A stretch of DNA of 22,524 nucleotides, from positions 1-22,524 of IMG/VR virus record IMGVR_UViG_3300050015_000148. One strand, given 5' to 3'. Below the pieces are notes generated by a model that was given only the letters and a program-made list of their open reading frames with translations, had not been told where the DNA came from and did not search any database. The position numbers and the translations under genes are program-made. Source of the stretch: a virus. Positions 4,660-10,115 of this stretch are shown piece by piece. Numbering within the stretch: the first letter of the stretch is position 1; each line of letters begins with the position of its first letter.

Positions 4660-4786
4660 ATTGTGAAATCCTTTGAATAGAGATAGATGCATAGAAGAAA
4701 GTAATGGTTCAAATCCGTTCTTGCCCACCAAACGGGCGAGTAGTATAACGGCAGTACAGCAACTATGTAGAACAATGTGAAATCCT
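4660..4786 (+). tRNA. Second permuted tRNA type, flanked by direct repeats
   Basis: The T arm AATGG-TTCAAAT-CCGTT (4703-4719), acceptor strand CTTGCCC, A and CCA (4728-4730) are followed after AAC by acceptor strand GGGCGAG (4734-4740), TA and D arm GTAT-AACGGCA-GTAC. The acceptor strands pair over 7 bp, and no other 5' or 3' half exists nearby. CTATG (4763-4767) and CATAG (4690-4694) could be the anticodon stem. The direct repeat TGTGAAATCCT occurs at 4662 and 4776, and ATTGT/ACAAT can close the element. The anticodon is not readable. The flanks differ from those at 3903 and 4103. Confidence 0.7.
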
Positions 4787-4805
4787 CTTTAATTTCCTTT
4801 TAGAT

Positions 4806-4833
4806 TTGACAAAAACCTAAAATATGGTATAGT
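4806..4833 (+). promoter_or_regulatory. Sigma70-type promoter
   Basis: TTGACA, 16-nt spacer, TATAGT, 45 bases upstream of the HNH gene at 4879, which is followed by tRNA-Leu(TAG). Confidence 0.7.
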
Positions 4834-4878
4834 TACAAATATATGATAACAAAAAAAGAAATTTAATTATATATTAAT

Positions 4879-5370
4879 ATGAAATATACCAAAGAGATAC
4901 TAGAACCACTTACAAGAAAAAGTGAATGTATTGTTGATATAATACGAAGACTTGGACTTCGAGAATCGGGAGGAACTCATTCTCATATTTCTAGAAAACT
5001 AAAAGAATACGAAATTGACACCACACATTTTGTTGGAAAGTCTATTGCAAGAGGAAGAAATCATCCTAATCAAAAGCGAGGATGGAAAGATATTCTCGTG
5101 TTACGATCCATAGGAACACGGCAACACGCAACTTATTTGAGAAGGTCTCTAATTGAAAGTGGTCGAAAATATGTATGTGAAACTTGTGGTCTTAATCCAA
5201 TGTGGAATGGCAAAGAATTACGATTTCAAGTTGACCATAAAAACAAAAATTGGTTAGATGACCGTGCCGAGAATTTACAATTTATTTGCCCAAACTGTCA
5301 TACACAAACAGAAGGATATAATGGATCAAAAGGAAAATCGTCGATTATAGCAGGACATTGGGGGAAATAA
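4879..5370 (+). CDS. HNH endonuclease, paralogue of the gene at 3341
   Basis: A 163-residue protein. The N-terminal third probably binds DNA and ends in IDTTHFVGKSIARG. A basic stretch (NQKRGWKDIL) leads to the HNH domain: Cys100/Cys103 in CETCG, WNGKELRFQVDHKNKN with catalytic Asp119-His120, and the ENLQFICPNCHTQT block with Cys137/Cys140/His141. The family is a common phage HNH nuclease. It is driven by the promoter at 4806. The stop codon ends one base before tRNA-Leu(TAG), so the gene fills the space up to the tRNA exactly. Confidence 0.88.
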   Translation: MKYTKEILEPLTRKSECIVDIIRRLGLRESGGTHSHISRKLKEYEIDTTHFVGKSIARGRNHPNQKRGWKDILVLRSIGTRQHATYLRRSLIESGRKYVCETCGLNPMWNGKELRFQVDHKNKNWLDDRAENLQFICPNCHTQTEGYNGSKGKSSIIAGHWGK

Positions 5371-5371
5371 T

Positions 5372-5448
5372 GGCACCTTAGACCAAGAGCAGGAGTCACC
5401 ACCCTTAGAAGGTGGACAGTGCGGTTGCAACCACCGCAGGTGCCACCA
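5372..5448 (+). tRNA. tRNA with Leu anticodon TAG, short variable loop
   Basis: The acceptor GGCACCT pairs perfectly with AGGTGCC. The D region TAGACCAAGAGCAGGAGTCA is near-identical in layout to the tRNA-like gene at 3032. The anticodon arm is CCACC-CTTAGAA-GGTGG, anticodon TAG. The T arm GCGGT-TGCAACC-ACCGC has G55. CCA is encoded. The variable loop is ACAGT (5 nt), unlike the long arm of bacterial tRNA-Leu, so the amino acid it carries is uncertain. Confidence 0.85.
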
Positions 5449-5459
5449 ATTTAAAATTT

Positions 5460-5603
5460 ATGGAAGATATATGTCAATATTGTTATTTACCAATCGGTAG
5501 TTGTATATGTTTTGATGAAGATGACGAAACCGATGAAGAAAGATTAGAACGTCAACAAGCAATGGATGGATTAATTAATGCTTGGGAAATGTCAGGATTT
5601 TAA
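5460..5603 (+). CDS. Small acidic zinc-binding protein, 47 aa
   Basis: I do not recognise the family. The 47 residues open with MEDICQYCYLPIGSCICF: a CxxC plus CxC arrangement that could bind one zinc ion. A strongly acidic stretch (DEDDETDEERLE) and a helical tail follow. The start at 5460 is chosen because the longer frame runs back into the tRNA-Leu. It is followed after one base by the gene at 5605, probably in one transcript. Confidence 0.65.
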   Translation: MEDICQYCYLPIGSCICFDEDDETDEERLERQQAMDGLINAWEMSGF

Positions 5604-5604
5604 T

Positions 5605-5826
5605 ATGAATAGAAATATACAAATTAAACAAACAAAAGAGTATATTGAATTTCTGGAAAAGAGATTAAATAGTAAACACTTTTTATCTCGGGCAACTCCC
5701 GAAGAAATTACAAAAACAAAAGACAAGCTTAAAAAAGCAAGATTGGTTGTTAAAGTTTCATCGGAACAACTTGCTTCCGAAAATATACGGTCAGATCGTA
5801 ACCATCGCAAAAGACTACCATTTTAA
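5605..5826 (+). CDS. Unknown basic helical protein, 73 aa
   Basis: Not recognised. The sequence is highly charged with heptad-like leucines in the first half (IEFLEKRLN, KTKDKLKKARL), suggesting a short coiled coil or helical hairpin, and a basic tail (RSDRNHRKRLPF) that could touch nucleic acid. The start codon lies one base after the stop of the preceding small gene, so the two are probably co-translated. Confidence 0.65.
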   Translation: MNRNIQIKQTKEYIEFLEKRLNSKHFLSRATPEEITKTKDKLKKARLVVKVSSEQLASENIRSDRNHRKRLPF

Positions 5827-5856
5827 CATTCTATAGATATATTAAAATAATTTATA

Positions 5857-6219
5857 ATGAGAACTTGGATAAAACAGTTACCAAAAAAACATAATTGTGG
5901 ACCCATTGCAGTTGCCGTAATTGCAGAAGTATCATTGGAAGAAGCTGTTAAAGCAATTGGAAAAAAAGGTTCTACTACAACCAAACAACTAGCTAATGGA
6001 TTAAGAAAATTTGGATTTAAATGTCCAAACAAATGTCGAAGAATACCAAATCCATTATTAGGAATTGGACAATTAAAAGATCCAAAACGTAAAAGTGGAT
6101 GGCATTGGATAGTTGTAGATGGTGATAAAATCTTTGATGGTATCCACGGTAATCCAGATGGAACTGTTAATTGGCAACCATCGTGGAAGATTACATCATA
6201 TCTTCCAATAACAAAATAA
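5857..6219 (+). CDS. C39/papain-like cysteine peptidase domain protein
   Basis: A 120-residue protein with the hallmarks of a minimal papain-like fold: NCGPIAVAVIAE, where Cys14 would be the nucleophile at the start of the central helix, and GWHWIVVDGDKIFDG, where His83 and a following Asp would complete the site. Peptidase C39-like proteins and related transglutaminase-fold enzymes have this layout. There is no signal peptide. It could process a phage or host protein, or be an inactive relative. The neighbours give no clear hint: small unknown genes upstream and a tRNA downstream. Confidence 0.65.
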   Translation: MRTWIKQLPKKHNCGPIAVAVIAEVSLEEAVKAIGKKGSTTTKQLANGLRKFGFKCPNKCRRIPNPLLGIGQLKDPKRKSGWHWIVVDGDKIFDGIHGNPDGTVNWQPSWKITSYLPITK

Positions 6220-6224
6220 TTTAA

Positions 6225-6325
6225 CGTCCTGAGTCAGTTCATAAGGGCAGGATGAATAGTGGAATATATAAATGTGAGGCAATCACAACTTGTTCGAATT
6301 ATCCTCTCCACTCGGGATAATTCTA
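6225..6325 (+). ncRNA. Structured intergenic region before tRNA-Arg
   Basis: It contains TCCTG/CAGGA, hairpin TGTGA-GGCAA-TCACA, AGTGGA/TCCACT and, at the 3' end, a perfect 9-bp stem GAATTATCC/GGATAATTC. A T-loop-like GTTCGAAT lies in the middle without a T stem. It may be a rearranged tRNA-like RNA or a terminator for the upstream gene; no full cloverleaf can be drawn. Confidence 0.35.
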
Positions 6326-6336
6326 TAAAATTTAAT

Positions 6337-6412
6337 GGTCTGATGGTGAAAATGGATATCATAACGCACTTCTAATGCATAGTTCTGGGTTCAATTCCCA
6401 GTCGGACCACCA
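6337..6412 (+). tRNA. tRNA-Arg (TCT)
   Basis: The acceptor GGTCTGA pairs with TCGGACC. The anticodon loop CTTCTAA gives anticodon TCT; its stem has one C-A mismatch (ACGCA/TGCAT). The T arm CTGGG-TTCAATT-CCCAG is canonical. CCA is encoded. AGA is usually the dominant Arg codon in AT-rich phages. Confidence 0.85.
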
Positions 6413-6420
6413 TTTTAAGT

Positions 6421-6448
6421 TTGACATTCTAATAAAACAAAGTATAAT
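6421..6448 (+). promoter_or_regulatory. Sigma70 promoter giving a near-leaderless mRNA
   Basis: TTGACA, 16-nt spacer, TATAAT. The ATG of the next gene is only 8 bases after the -10 box, so transcription should begin within a base or two of the start codon. Confidence 0.8.
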
Positions 6449-6456
6449 AGTTACAT

Positions 6457-6963
6457 ATGATTGAAACCTTAAGTACAATATTTGTTGTAGGAACCGTTTG
6501 GTTCTGGATTACCTGTTTAGTTGCGAGTGTAATAATCACTGCCACTGTAGAAAATGATAATTATGTTGCTCCCACTATAATTTCTATTATTTTAGGAATT
6601 GCATATTGGAAATATCTTTCATTAATTTCGTGGCAAGCATTTGTTATCGGAATAAGTGTTTATATTGTGGTTGGAATGATATGGTCCACATATAGATGGT
6701 ATAATTGGGTTTGTAAAAGAGTATCGGAATATAAAGAAGATCATGGAAGAAAATCAACATTTACTACAGATCAAAAAGAATATTTAATAAGTGACGTTAC
6801 TGTTTATCATCACAAAGATCAAATTATTGCGTGGATAATGTTTTGGCCATGGTCAATGATATGGAATTTAACAGGAGACTTTTTCAATATGGTTTATTAC
6901 TCTATGATTGGTATTTATGATAAAATATCAAAGAAAGCATTGAGTAAATTTGATATAGAATAA
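6457..6963 (+). CDS. Multi-pass membrane protein, 168 aa
   Basis: No family recognised. Hydrophobic segments at about residues 5-28, 38-56 and 60-78, and a fourth (IIAWIMFWPWSMIWNL) near 126-141, suggest four membrane passes, with a charged loop between passes three and four (SEYKEDHGRKS). A membrane role in the infected cell, such as exclusion or lysis support, is possible but not shown. The ATG sits 8 bases after a consensus -10 box, so its mRNA should be leaderless. The tRNA-like gene at 6969 begins 5 bases after the stop. Confidence 0.75.
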   Translation: MIETLSTIFVVGTVWFWITCLVASVIITATVENDNYVAPTIISIILGIAYWKYLSLISWQAFVIGISVYIVVGMIWSTYRWYNWVCKRVSEYKEDHGRKSTFTTDQKEYLISDVTVYHHKDQIIAWIMFWPWSMIWNLTGDFFNMVYYSMIGIYDKISKKALSKFDIE

Positions 6964-6968
6964 ACAAT

Positions 6969-7051
6969 GGGCGTGTAATGGCACTCTTTCCTAAAGAGTA
7001 AGTGCATAATTGGAACTGAAAATGTGGGTTCAAATCCCACCTAGCCCACCA
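6969..7051 (+). tRNA. tRNA-Arg (CCT)-like gene with the arms out of order
   Basis: The acceptor GGGCGTG pairs (five of seven) with CTAGCCC, then A and CCA. The T arm GTGGG-TTCAAAT-CCCAC is canonical. The anticodon arm ACTCT-TTCCTAA-AGAGT (anticodon CCT) starts only 7 nt after the acceptor strand, with no D arm before it. Instead, a D-arm-like AGT-GCATAATTGGA-ACT follows the anticodon arm where the variable loop should be. The order is acceptor, anticodon, D, T. Confidence 0.65.
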
Positions 7052-7065
7052 ATTTAAATAAAATT

Positions 7066-7269
7066 ATGATGGAAATAATAGGATGTAAAAATTGTGGGAA
7101 GGAACATATTCCAATGGATGAAATAAGTGTTAATGTAATATTTATGAAACATTCTTGGTGTAAAGAATGTTATCAAACTAATACAGTTAAACAAGAATAT
7201 TTTTTCTGTTCACCCGATTGTTTTCAAAAATATATAAAAAATAATGTTTTAGAATGGGATTCTAAATGA
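7066..7269 (+). CDS. Small zinc-ribbon protein, 67 aa
   Basis: Six cysteines in pairs: CKNC near residue 7, CKEC near 33, and C-SPDC near 48, plus nearby His. This spacing fits one or two zinc sites of a zinc ribbon or treble clef. No catalytic motif is seen. It overlaps the next gene, also a CxxC protein, by 4 bases (ATGA), so the two are probably translationally coupled. A second Met follows the first directly. Confidence 0.7.
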   Translation: MMEIIGCKNCGKEHIPMDEISVNVIFMKHSWCKECYQTNTVKQEYFFCSPDCFQKYIKNNVLEWDSK

Positions 7270-7502
7270 AATCATTTCAAACGGTTACAACAAAAACATA
7301 TACCCCTATCTGGATTCACCAAGAGTTTTCGGTATATGATAAACAATTCATTAATATTCGGAGCAGAATGAAATATAAAGCAGATACATGTATTAAATGT
7401 AATCATAAATTTGAGTTAAATGAAATGATAGGGTTAGGTTGTTTTGAAAATATTGGAAATAAAATGTTATGTCAAAAATGTGCAAAAGAATTAATGGAAT
7501 AA
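7266..7502 (+). CDS. Small zinc-binding protein, 78 aa
   Basis: The C-terminal half has CIKCNHKFEL and CQKCAKELME, two CxxC knuckles about 25 residues apart, the usual layout of a zinc ribbon. The N-terminal half (ITTKTYTPIWIHQEFSVYD-like, beta-rich) has no recognised motif. It starts inside the stop codon of the gene at 7066. The role is unknown; a partner or adaptor for nucleic acid or protein binding is plausible. Confidence 0.7.
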   Translation: MKSFQTVTTKTYTPIWIHQEFSVYDKQFINIRSRMKYKADTCIKCNHKFELNEMIGLGCFENIGNKMLCQKCAKELME

Positions 7503-7503
7503 G

Positions 7504-7531
7504 TTGACATCATTTGAATTTTAGATTATAT
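7504..7531 (+). promoter_or_regulatory. Sigma70-type promoter for the tRNA-Ser cluster
   Basis: TTGACA, 16-nt spacer, TTATAT (weak -10), 17 bases before tRNA-Ser(TGA). Confidence 0.55.
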
Positions 7532-7548
7532 TTATACACAGATAGAAC

Positions 7549-7638
7549 GGTAGGTTAACTGGACAGGCGTGCCAGGACCGACTTGAAATCGGATCGCACC
7601 CGAAAGGGTGTGGGTTTCGACTACTCAGCCTACCGCCA
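7549..7638 (+). tRNA. tRNA-Ser (TGA)
   Basis: The acceptor GGTAGGT pairs with GCCTACC, discriminator G, CCA encoded. The D arm is CTGG...CCAG. The anticodon arm is CCGA-CTTGAAA-TCGG, anticodon TGA. The variable arm has the GAAA hairpin ACCC/GGGT. The T arm is TGGGT-TTCGACT-ACTCA. All are standard class II Ser features. Confidence 0.92.
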
Positions 7639-7649
7639 ATTTTATAAAC

Positions 7650-7747
7650 GTGCCGCACAGTGACCGAGGAAGAGCCGAAAGGTCAGTACACGTTAGACAG
7701 AGTAGTAAGTCGAACTCTAGGGCAGGTTAATATCTGCAATGCGGCAC
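7650..7747 (+). ncRNA. 98-nt cloverleaf-like RNA that is not a tRNA
   Basis: A perfect 8-bp outer stem GTGCCGCA (7650-7657) / TGCGGCAC (7740-7747) encloses three arms: TGACC/GGTCA, AGAGT/ACTCT and GCAG/CTGC. There is no anticodon loop, T loop or CCA. The last arm holds GGCAGGTTAATAT (7721-7733), shared exactly with the 23S-like ncRNA at 1298. AGTCGAA precedes it in both. From memory, CAGGTTAATATTCCTG is a conserved 23S rRNA hairpin, so this may be a second rRNA mimic. Confidence 0.6.
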
Positions 7748-7758
7748 ATTAAATTTAT

Positions 7759-7834
7759 GCGCCAATGGCACAGTGGCTACTGCGTCTCTCTTACACGGAG
7801 ATTCCCACAGGTTCGAGTCCTGTTTGGCGTACCA
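7759..7834 (+). tRNA. tRNA-Val (TAC)
   Basis: The acceptor GCGCCAA pairs with TTGGCGT. The anticodon arm is TCTCT-CTTACAC-GGAGA, anticodon TAC. The T arm ACAGG-TTCGAGT-CCTGT is canonical. CCA is encoded. Confidence 0.9.
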
Positions 7835-7855
7835 TCTTAAACAAATCATTCTAAT

Positions 7856-7918
7856 GTGAGCATGAGCCGAGTGGTTCAATCTACAGGCAAAGAACTGTGC
7901 CAAACTTTGAATGTGACT
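7856..7918 (+). pseudogene. Orphan tRNA 5' half, class II type
   Basis: TGAGCAT is followed by GCCGAGTGGTTCAATCTACA and GGC, a clear Ser/Leu-type D arm. CAAAG/CTTTG could then be an anticodon stem around a 12-nt loop. No T arm or acceptor 3' strand follows before tRNA-Ser(GCT). It is either a remnant or half of a split gene whose 3' half lies outside the window. Confidence 0.5.
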
Positions 7919-7940
7919 TATTATTTCAATATGAAATTAT

Positions 7941-8032
7941 GGAAACGTGGCAGAGTTTGGTTTATTGTATCTCTTTGCTAAAGAGACGTGGCGTTAAAAC
8001 CACCGCTGGTTCGAATCCAGCCGTTTCCGCCA
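7941..8032 (+). tRNA. tRNA-Ser (GCT)
   Basis: The acceptor GGAAACG pairs perfectly with CGTTTCC, discriminator G, CCA encoded. The anticodon arm is TCTCT-TTGCTAA-AGAGA, anticodon GCT. The variable arm is GTGG/CCAC. The T arm GCTGG-TTCGAAT-CCAGC is canonical. Confidence 0.92.
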
Positions 8033-8053
8033 ATTTAAATAAAGTTATATGTT

Positions 8054-8323
8054 ATGAGTAAAAAGAAAAACAAAAAACATAAACGCAAAGCACTTAAACC
8101 CACAATTGGAGATTTACATGTTAATGGTACAAATGGTGATTCACAATGGTATGTATTTGAAGTTGTGGATGTTATAGAACCAGTTAGTGAAAATGGAAAA
8201 ATATTTTCTTGGATGGTTAATGCTAAAAATTTAAGGACGAACGAAATACAATTAATGCAAGTTGGATTAGCAATTTTTAAATCCCCACTGTATGAAGGTA
8301 GAAGAGATTTAGCAAAGTTATGA
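8054..8323 (+). CDS. Unknown protein with lysine-rich N-terminus, 89 aa
   Basis: Not recognised. It starts with a very basic tail (MSKKKNKKHKRKALKP) followed by a compact beta-rich domain (WYVFEVVDVIEPV, FSWMVNAKNLRT). This suggests a small nucleic-acid- or ribosome-binding protein, which is inference only. Its stop codon overlaps the ATG of the next gene (ATGA), showing an operon with 8320, 8482 and 8809. Confidence 0.68.
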   Translation: MSKKKNKKHKRKALKPTIGDLHVNGTNGDSQWYVFEVVDVIEPVSENGKIFSWMVNAKNLRTNEIQLMQVGLAIFKSPLYEGRRDLAKL

Positions 8324-8478
8324 ATGAAAATAAGAATGAAAACATTGCATTAGATGATGTTGATATATGTCCTCATTGCGGAACAATTATTGGTATGTTT
8401 AAAAACCATAATTGTTTCATGAAACATTTACATGAACAAATGGAAACAAAACGTAAACGTAAAAAACACCACAAATAA
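8320..8478 (+). CDS. Tiny C2H2-like zinc-finger protein, 52 aa
   Basis: A short frame with ATGA overlap to the gene before it. Residues 17-20 are CPHC, followed by His30, Cys32, His36 and His38 (NHNCFMKHLH), a zinc-finger-like set of ligands. The tail KRKRKKHHK is very basic, so nucleic-acid binding is likely. Small size and the perfect 4-base overlap support translation. It ends 3 bases before the next start. Confidence 0.65.
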   Translation: MNENKNENIALDDVDICPHCGTIIGMFKNHNCFMKHLHEQMETKRKRKKHHK

Positions 8479-8481
8479 GTT

Positions 8482-8805
8482 ATGAAGACTGTTCCTTATA
8501 CTACAGAACAATATATTACGTGTTTTGAATATGGTGCCACGGGTGAAGGTCAGACATATGAAATAATGTTTTGTTATGCTAAATCTATTAAAGAAGCAGT
8601 AAGTAAACATTTTAAAAAGTTTGAGTATAAAACCAAAGAACAACGTGAGTTTTGTAAAATTGGACTTTCTATAATGAAGGCAGATTCTGCTCCTGCACGG
8701 AAATTATTATCACGATTTTTTAATGATAGTAAACAAATGGATTATGCAATTAAAGAGAATGCAATGTTCGAATTTTATTATAAATTTCACTTTAATTTTA
8801 GTTAA
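8482..8805 (+). CDS. Unknown protein, 107 aa
   Basis: Not recognised. It is a mixed alpha/beta protein without cysteine pairs, signal peptide or membrane segment. The N-terminus (VPYTTEQYITCFEYGATGEG) looks like a strand-turn region and the rest is helical. Tight spacing on both sides (3 bases before, 3 after) places it in the small-gene operon 8054-8997. Confidence 0.65.
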   Translation: MKTVPYTTEQYITCFEYGATGEGQTYEIMFCYAKSIKEAVSKHFKKFEYKTKEQREFCKIGLSIMKADSAPARKLLSRFFNDSKQMDYAIKENAMFEFYYKFHFNFS

Positions 8806-8808
8806 TAT

Positions 8809-8997
8809 ATGAAATCTAAATGGCCAACTTTGGAAGGAAGACTGAATAATCCATTAAGTTCTAGAAAAGAAGCATTATTACAACTAAAACAAAATGGAAT
8901 GATACTTTCAAAATCGGCTCAAAAAGAGTTAGATAGATTATTAAAAAAAGATAAATTAACGGAGGATGCTATGTCAATGCCAAACGCAGATCAGTAA
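8809..8997 (+). CDS. Unknown small helical protein, 62 aa
   Basis: Not recognised. The sequence is helical and charged (RKEALLQLKQNG, SAQKELDRLLKKDKL), without cysteines or a membrane segment. It follows the previous gene after 3 bases and is the last tightly packed member of the operon that begins at 8054. Confidence 0.6.
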   Translation: MKSKWPTLEGRLNNPLSSRKEALLQLKQNGMILSKSAQKELDRLLKKDKLTEDAMSMPNADQ

Positions 8998-9011
8998 TTA
9001 GGGAAACATTT

Positions 9012-9380
9012 TTGGAGAACTGGAATTTATATATAAATTTTCCAAGAATGTTACAATGTGGGAATCATGAAATACCAATATATGACCCCGAAGGTGAAGA
9101 TGGAAAATACAGTTTTGTTTGTTTAGAAAATGGAATGTTCGTTCCAACAAAAGAATGGGATTTAGTTAAAAGAGTTATGGAAGGTAAAAAATCTGTTAAT
9201 TTACAAATAAAATTGTGGGCAAATGATTTAGGATATTTACTGATGCCTGATGAATTATCTAATTATTGTAAAGAGTATCCTAAATGGGTATTCAAAGCAA
9301 CAATGGAACAGGCTCAGAAACGGATTATAAAAGAAGTAGGATTTATCCCTTCTTTTGTGAGGTTTGGAGACGTTACCTAA
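9012..9380 (+). CDS. Unknown protein, 122 aa, possible TTG start
   Basis: Not recognised. The frame opens at a TTG (9012), 14 bases after the previous stop. The first ATG in frame is at 9048 and would drop 12 residues (MENWNLYINFPR). The body (PIYDPEGEDGKYSFVCLENGM near the N-terminus, a helical C-terminal half) looks globular and soluble. No Shine-Dalgarno helps choose the start. It ends just before a tRNA-like hairpin region. Confidence 0.6.
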   Translation: MENWNLYINFPRMLQCGNHEIPIYDPEGEDGKYSFVCLENGMFVPTKEWDLVKRVMEGKKSVNLQIKLWANDLGYLLMPDELSNYCKEYPKWVFKATMEQAQKRIIKEVGFIPSFVRFGDVT

Positions 9381-9384
9381 ATGT

Positions 9385-9436
9385 CGCTCCTCACCGCCTT
9401 ATGGCGTGTGATAAGGCTTCAATTCCTGTGAGCCGG
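9385..9436 (+). ncRNA. Collapsed tRNA-like hairpin
   Basis: CTCAC (9390-9394) pairs with GTGAG (9428-9432) around GCCTTAT-GGCGTGTG-ATAAGGC, a 7-bp stem with an 8-nt loop. GGCTTCAATTCC in the 3' part resembles a T arm with one extra base, and GTGAGCC resembles an acceptor strand. It is probably a tRNA remnant or a miniature tRNA-like RNA. Confidence 0.35.
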
Positions 9437-9453
9437 ATTTAATCATGGGATAT

Positions 9454-9527
9454 GAGTAAGTAGTATAAAAGTAGTACATTACAGTGACAATGTAAAAACA
9501 ATGGGGCGGTACCATTCTTATTCACCA
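9454..9527 (+). tRNA. tRNA-Val (GAC)
   Basis: The acceptor GAGTAAG pairs with CTTATTC; the D arm is GTAT-AAAAGTA-GTAC. The anticodon arm is TTACA-GTGACAA-TGTAA, anticodon GAC. The T arm AATGG-GGCGGTA-CCATT has the same odd GGCGGTA loop as tRNA-Ala(CGC). CCA is encoded. Confidence 0.85.
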
Positions 9528-9534
9528 TTTTTAG

Positions 9535-9562
9535 TTGACTATATTCTAAAATGTGGTATTAT
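9535..9562 (+). promoter_or_regulatory. Sigma70-type promoter for the 9574 operon
   Basis: TTGACT, 16-nt spacer, TATTAT, 11 bases before the ATG at 9574. Confidence 0.65.
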
Positions 9563-9573
9563 GTTTTATTAAT

Positions 9574-9819
9574 ATGAATGAAAAAAATCTATCAGAAGAA
9601 ACTCGTGCTTTAGTAGAGAAGTGGGAAAAGTCGGGATTGCTTGATAAAAATGCCATTGACAAAAATCAAAAAATGGCTATACTATTGGCAAGTTATTCAA
9701 CCTTAATCATGGAAGATGGTACAAGAATAGATTACATGAATGAGGAAGAGAAACAGAAAAAATTAAAAGAATACAATTATGGGAAATTTACGAAAAATGC
9801 AGCGCAATCTCCAACCTAA
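9574..9819 (+). CDS. Unknown acidic protein, 81 aa
   Basis: Not recognised. It is helical and charged (LSEETRALVEKWEKSGLLD, MNEEEKQKKLKEYN), soluble, with no cysteine. The start at 9574 is chosen because it lies just downstream of the promoter at 9535; an upstream ATG at 9553 would fall inside the -10 region. First gene of an operon that runs to about 10663. Confidence 0.68.
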   Translation: MNEKNLSEETRALVEKWEKSGLLDKNAIDKNQKMAILLASYSTLIMEDGTRIDYMNEEEKQKKLKEYNYGKFTKNAAQSPT

Positions 9820-10111
9820 AAAAGTATGGATGGCAGAAGAAACACATAATCAACGTATTAAACTGGTGCAAGAGATTATTGCTAAACGAGTAAAAGAAGA
9901 TGTTAATTTTGCTAAAGATGTGCTTCAAGCTGTAGGAGACAATCTTCCACCAGATATTAAGAAAGCAGCGGAAGATAAAATTGCGGGGTCAAATAATAAC
10001 TCAATTGAGGGAGAAGAGTATCCTGAAACAGAAATTTTTATGGAAACTGATGGTGGAGATCCAATTCCAGTTCCCGAAACATCTGATCCAGATTATCCAA
10101 GAGATATATAA
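9779..10111 (+). CDS. Unknown protein, 110 aa, acidic C-terminus
   Basis: Not recognised. The N-terminal two thirds are helical (KLVQEIIAKRVKEDVNFAK); the tail is acidic and proline-rich (EGEEYPETEIFMETDGG, VPETSDPDYPRDI), typical of a disordered end. The first ATG overlaps the upstream gene by 41 bases. ATG at 9830, starting MAEETHNQ, leaves a normal gap of 10 bases and may be the true start. Confidence 0.6.
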   Translation: MGNLRKMQRNLQPKKVWMAEETHNQRIKLVQEIIAKRVKEDVNFAKDVLQAVGDNLPPDIKKAAEDKIAGSNNNSIEGEEYPETEIFMETDGGDPIPVPETSDPDYPRDI

Positions 10112-10115
10112 TATT

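Noticed and set aside
3808-4775. Minus-strand frames at 3808-3993, 4531-4731 and 4572-4775
   Set aside because: They run across tRNA and tRNA-like genes; no start signals and no protein-like composition.
4662-4786. TGTGAAATCC repeats as a copy of 16S rRNA (around E. coli 616)
   Set aside because: Only about 10-11 bases match and the context differs; unlike the 23S case, no second conserved segment or matching helix is present.
6225-6260. Hammerhead ribozyme near CTGAGTCAG
   Set aside because: The core CTGANGA and GAAA segments are not both present in the right order.
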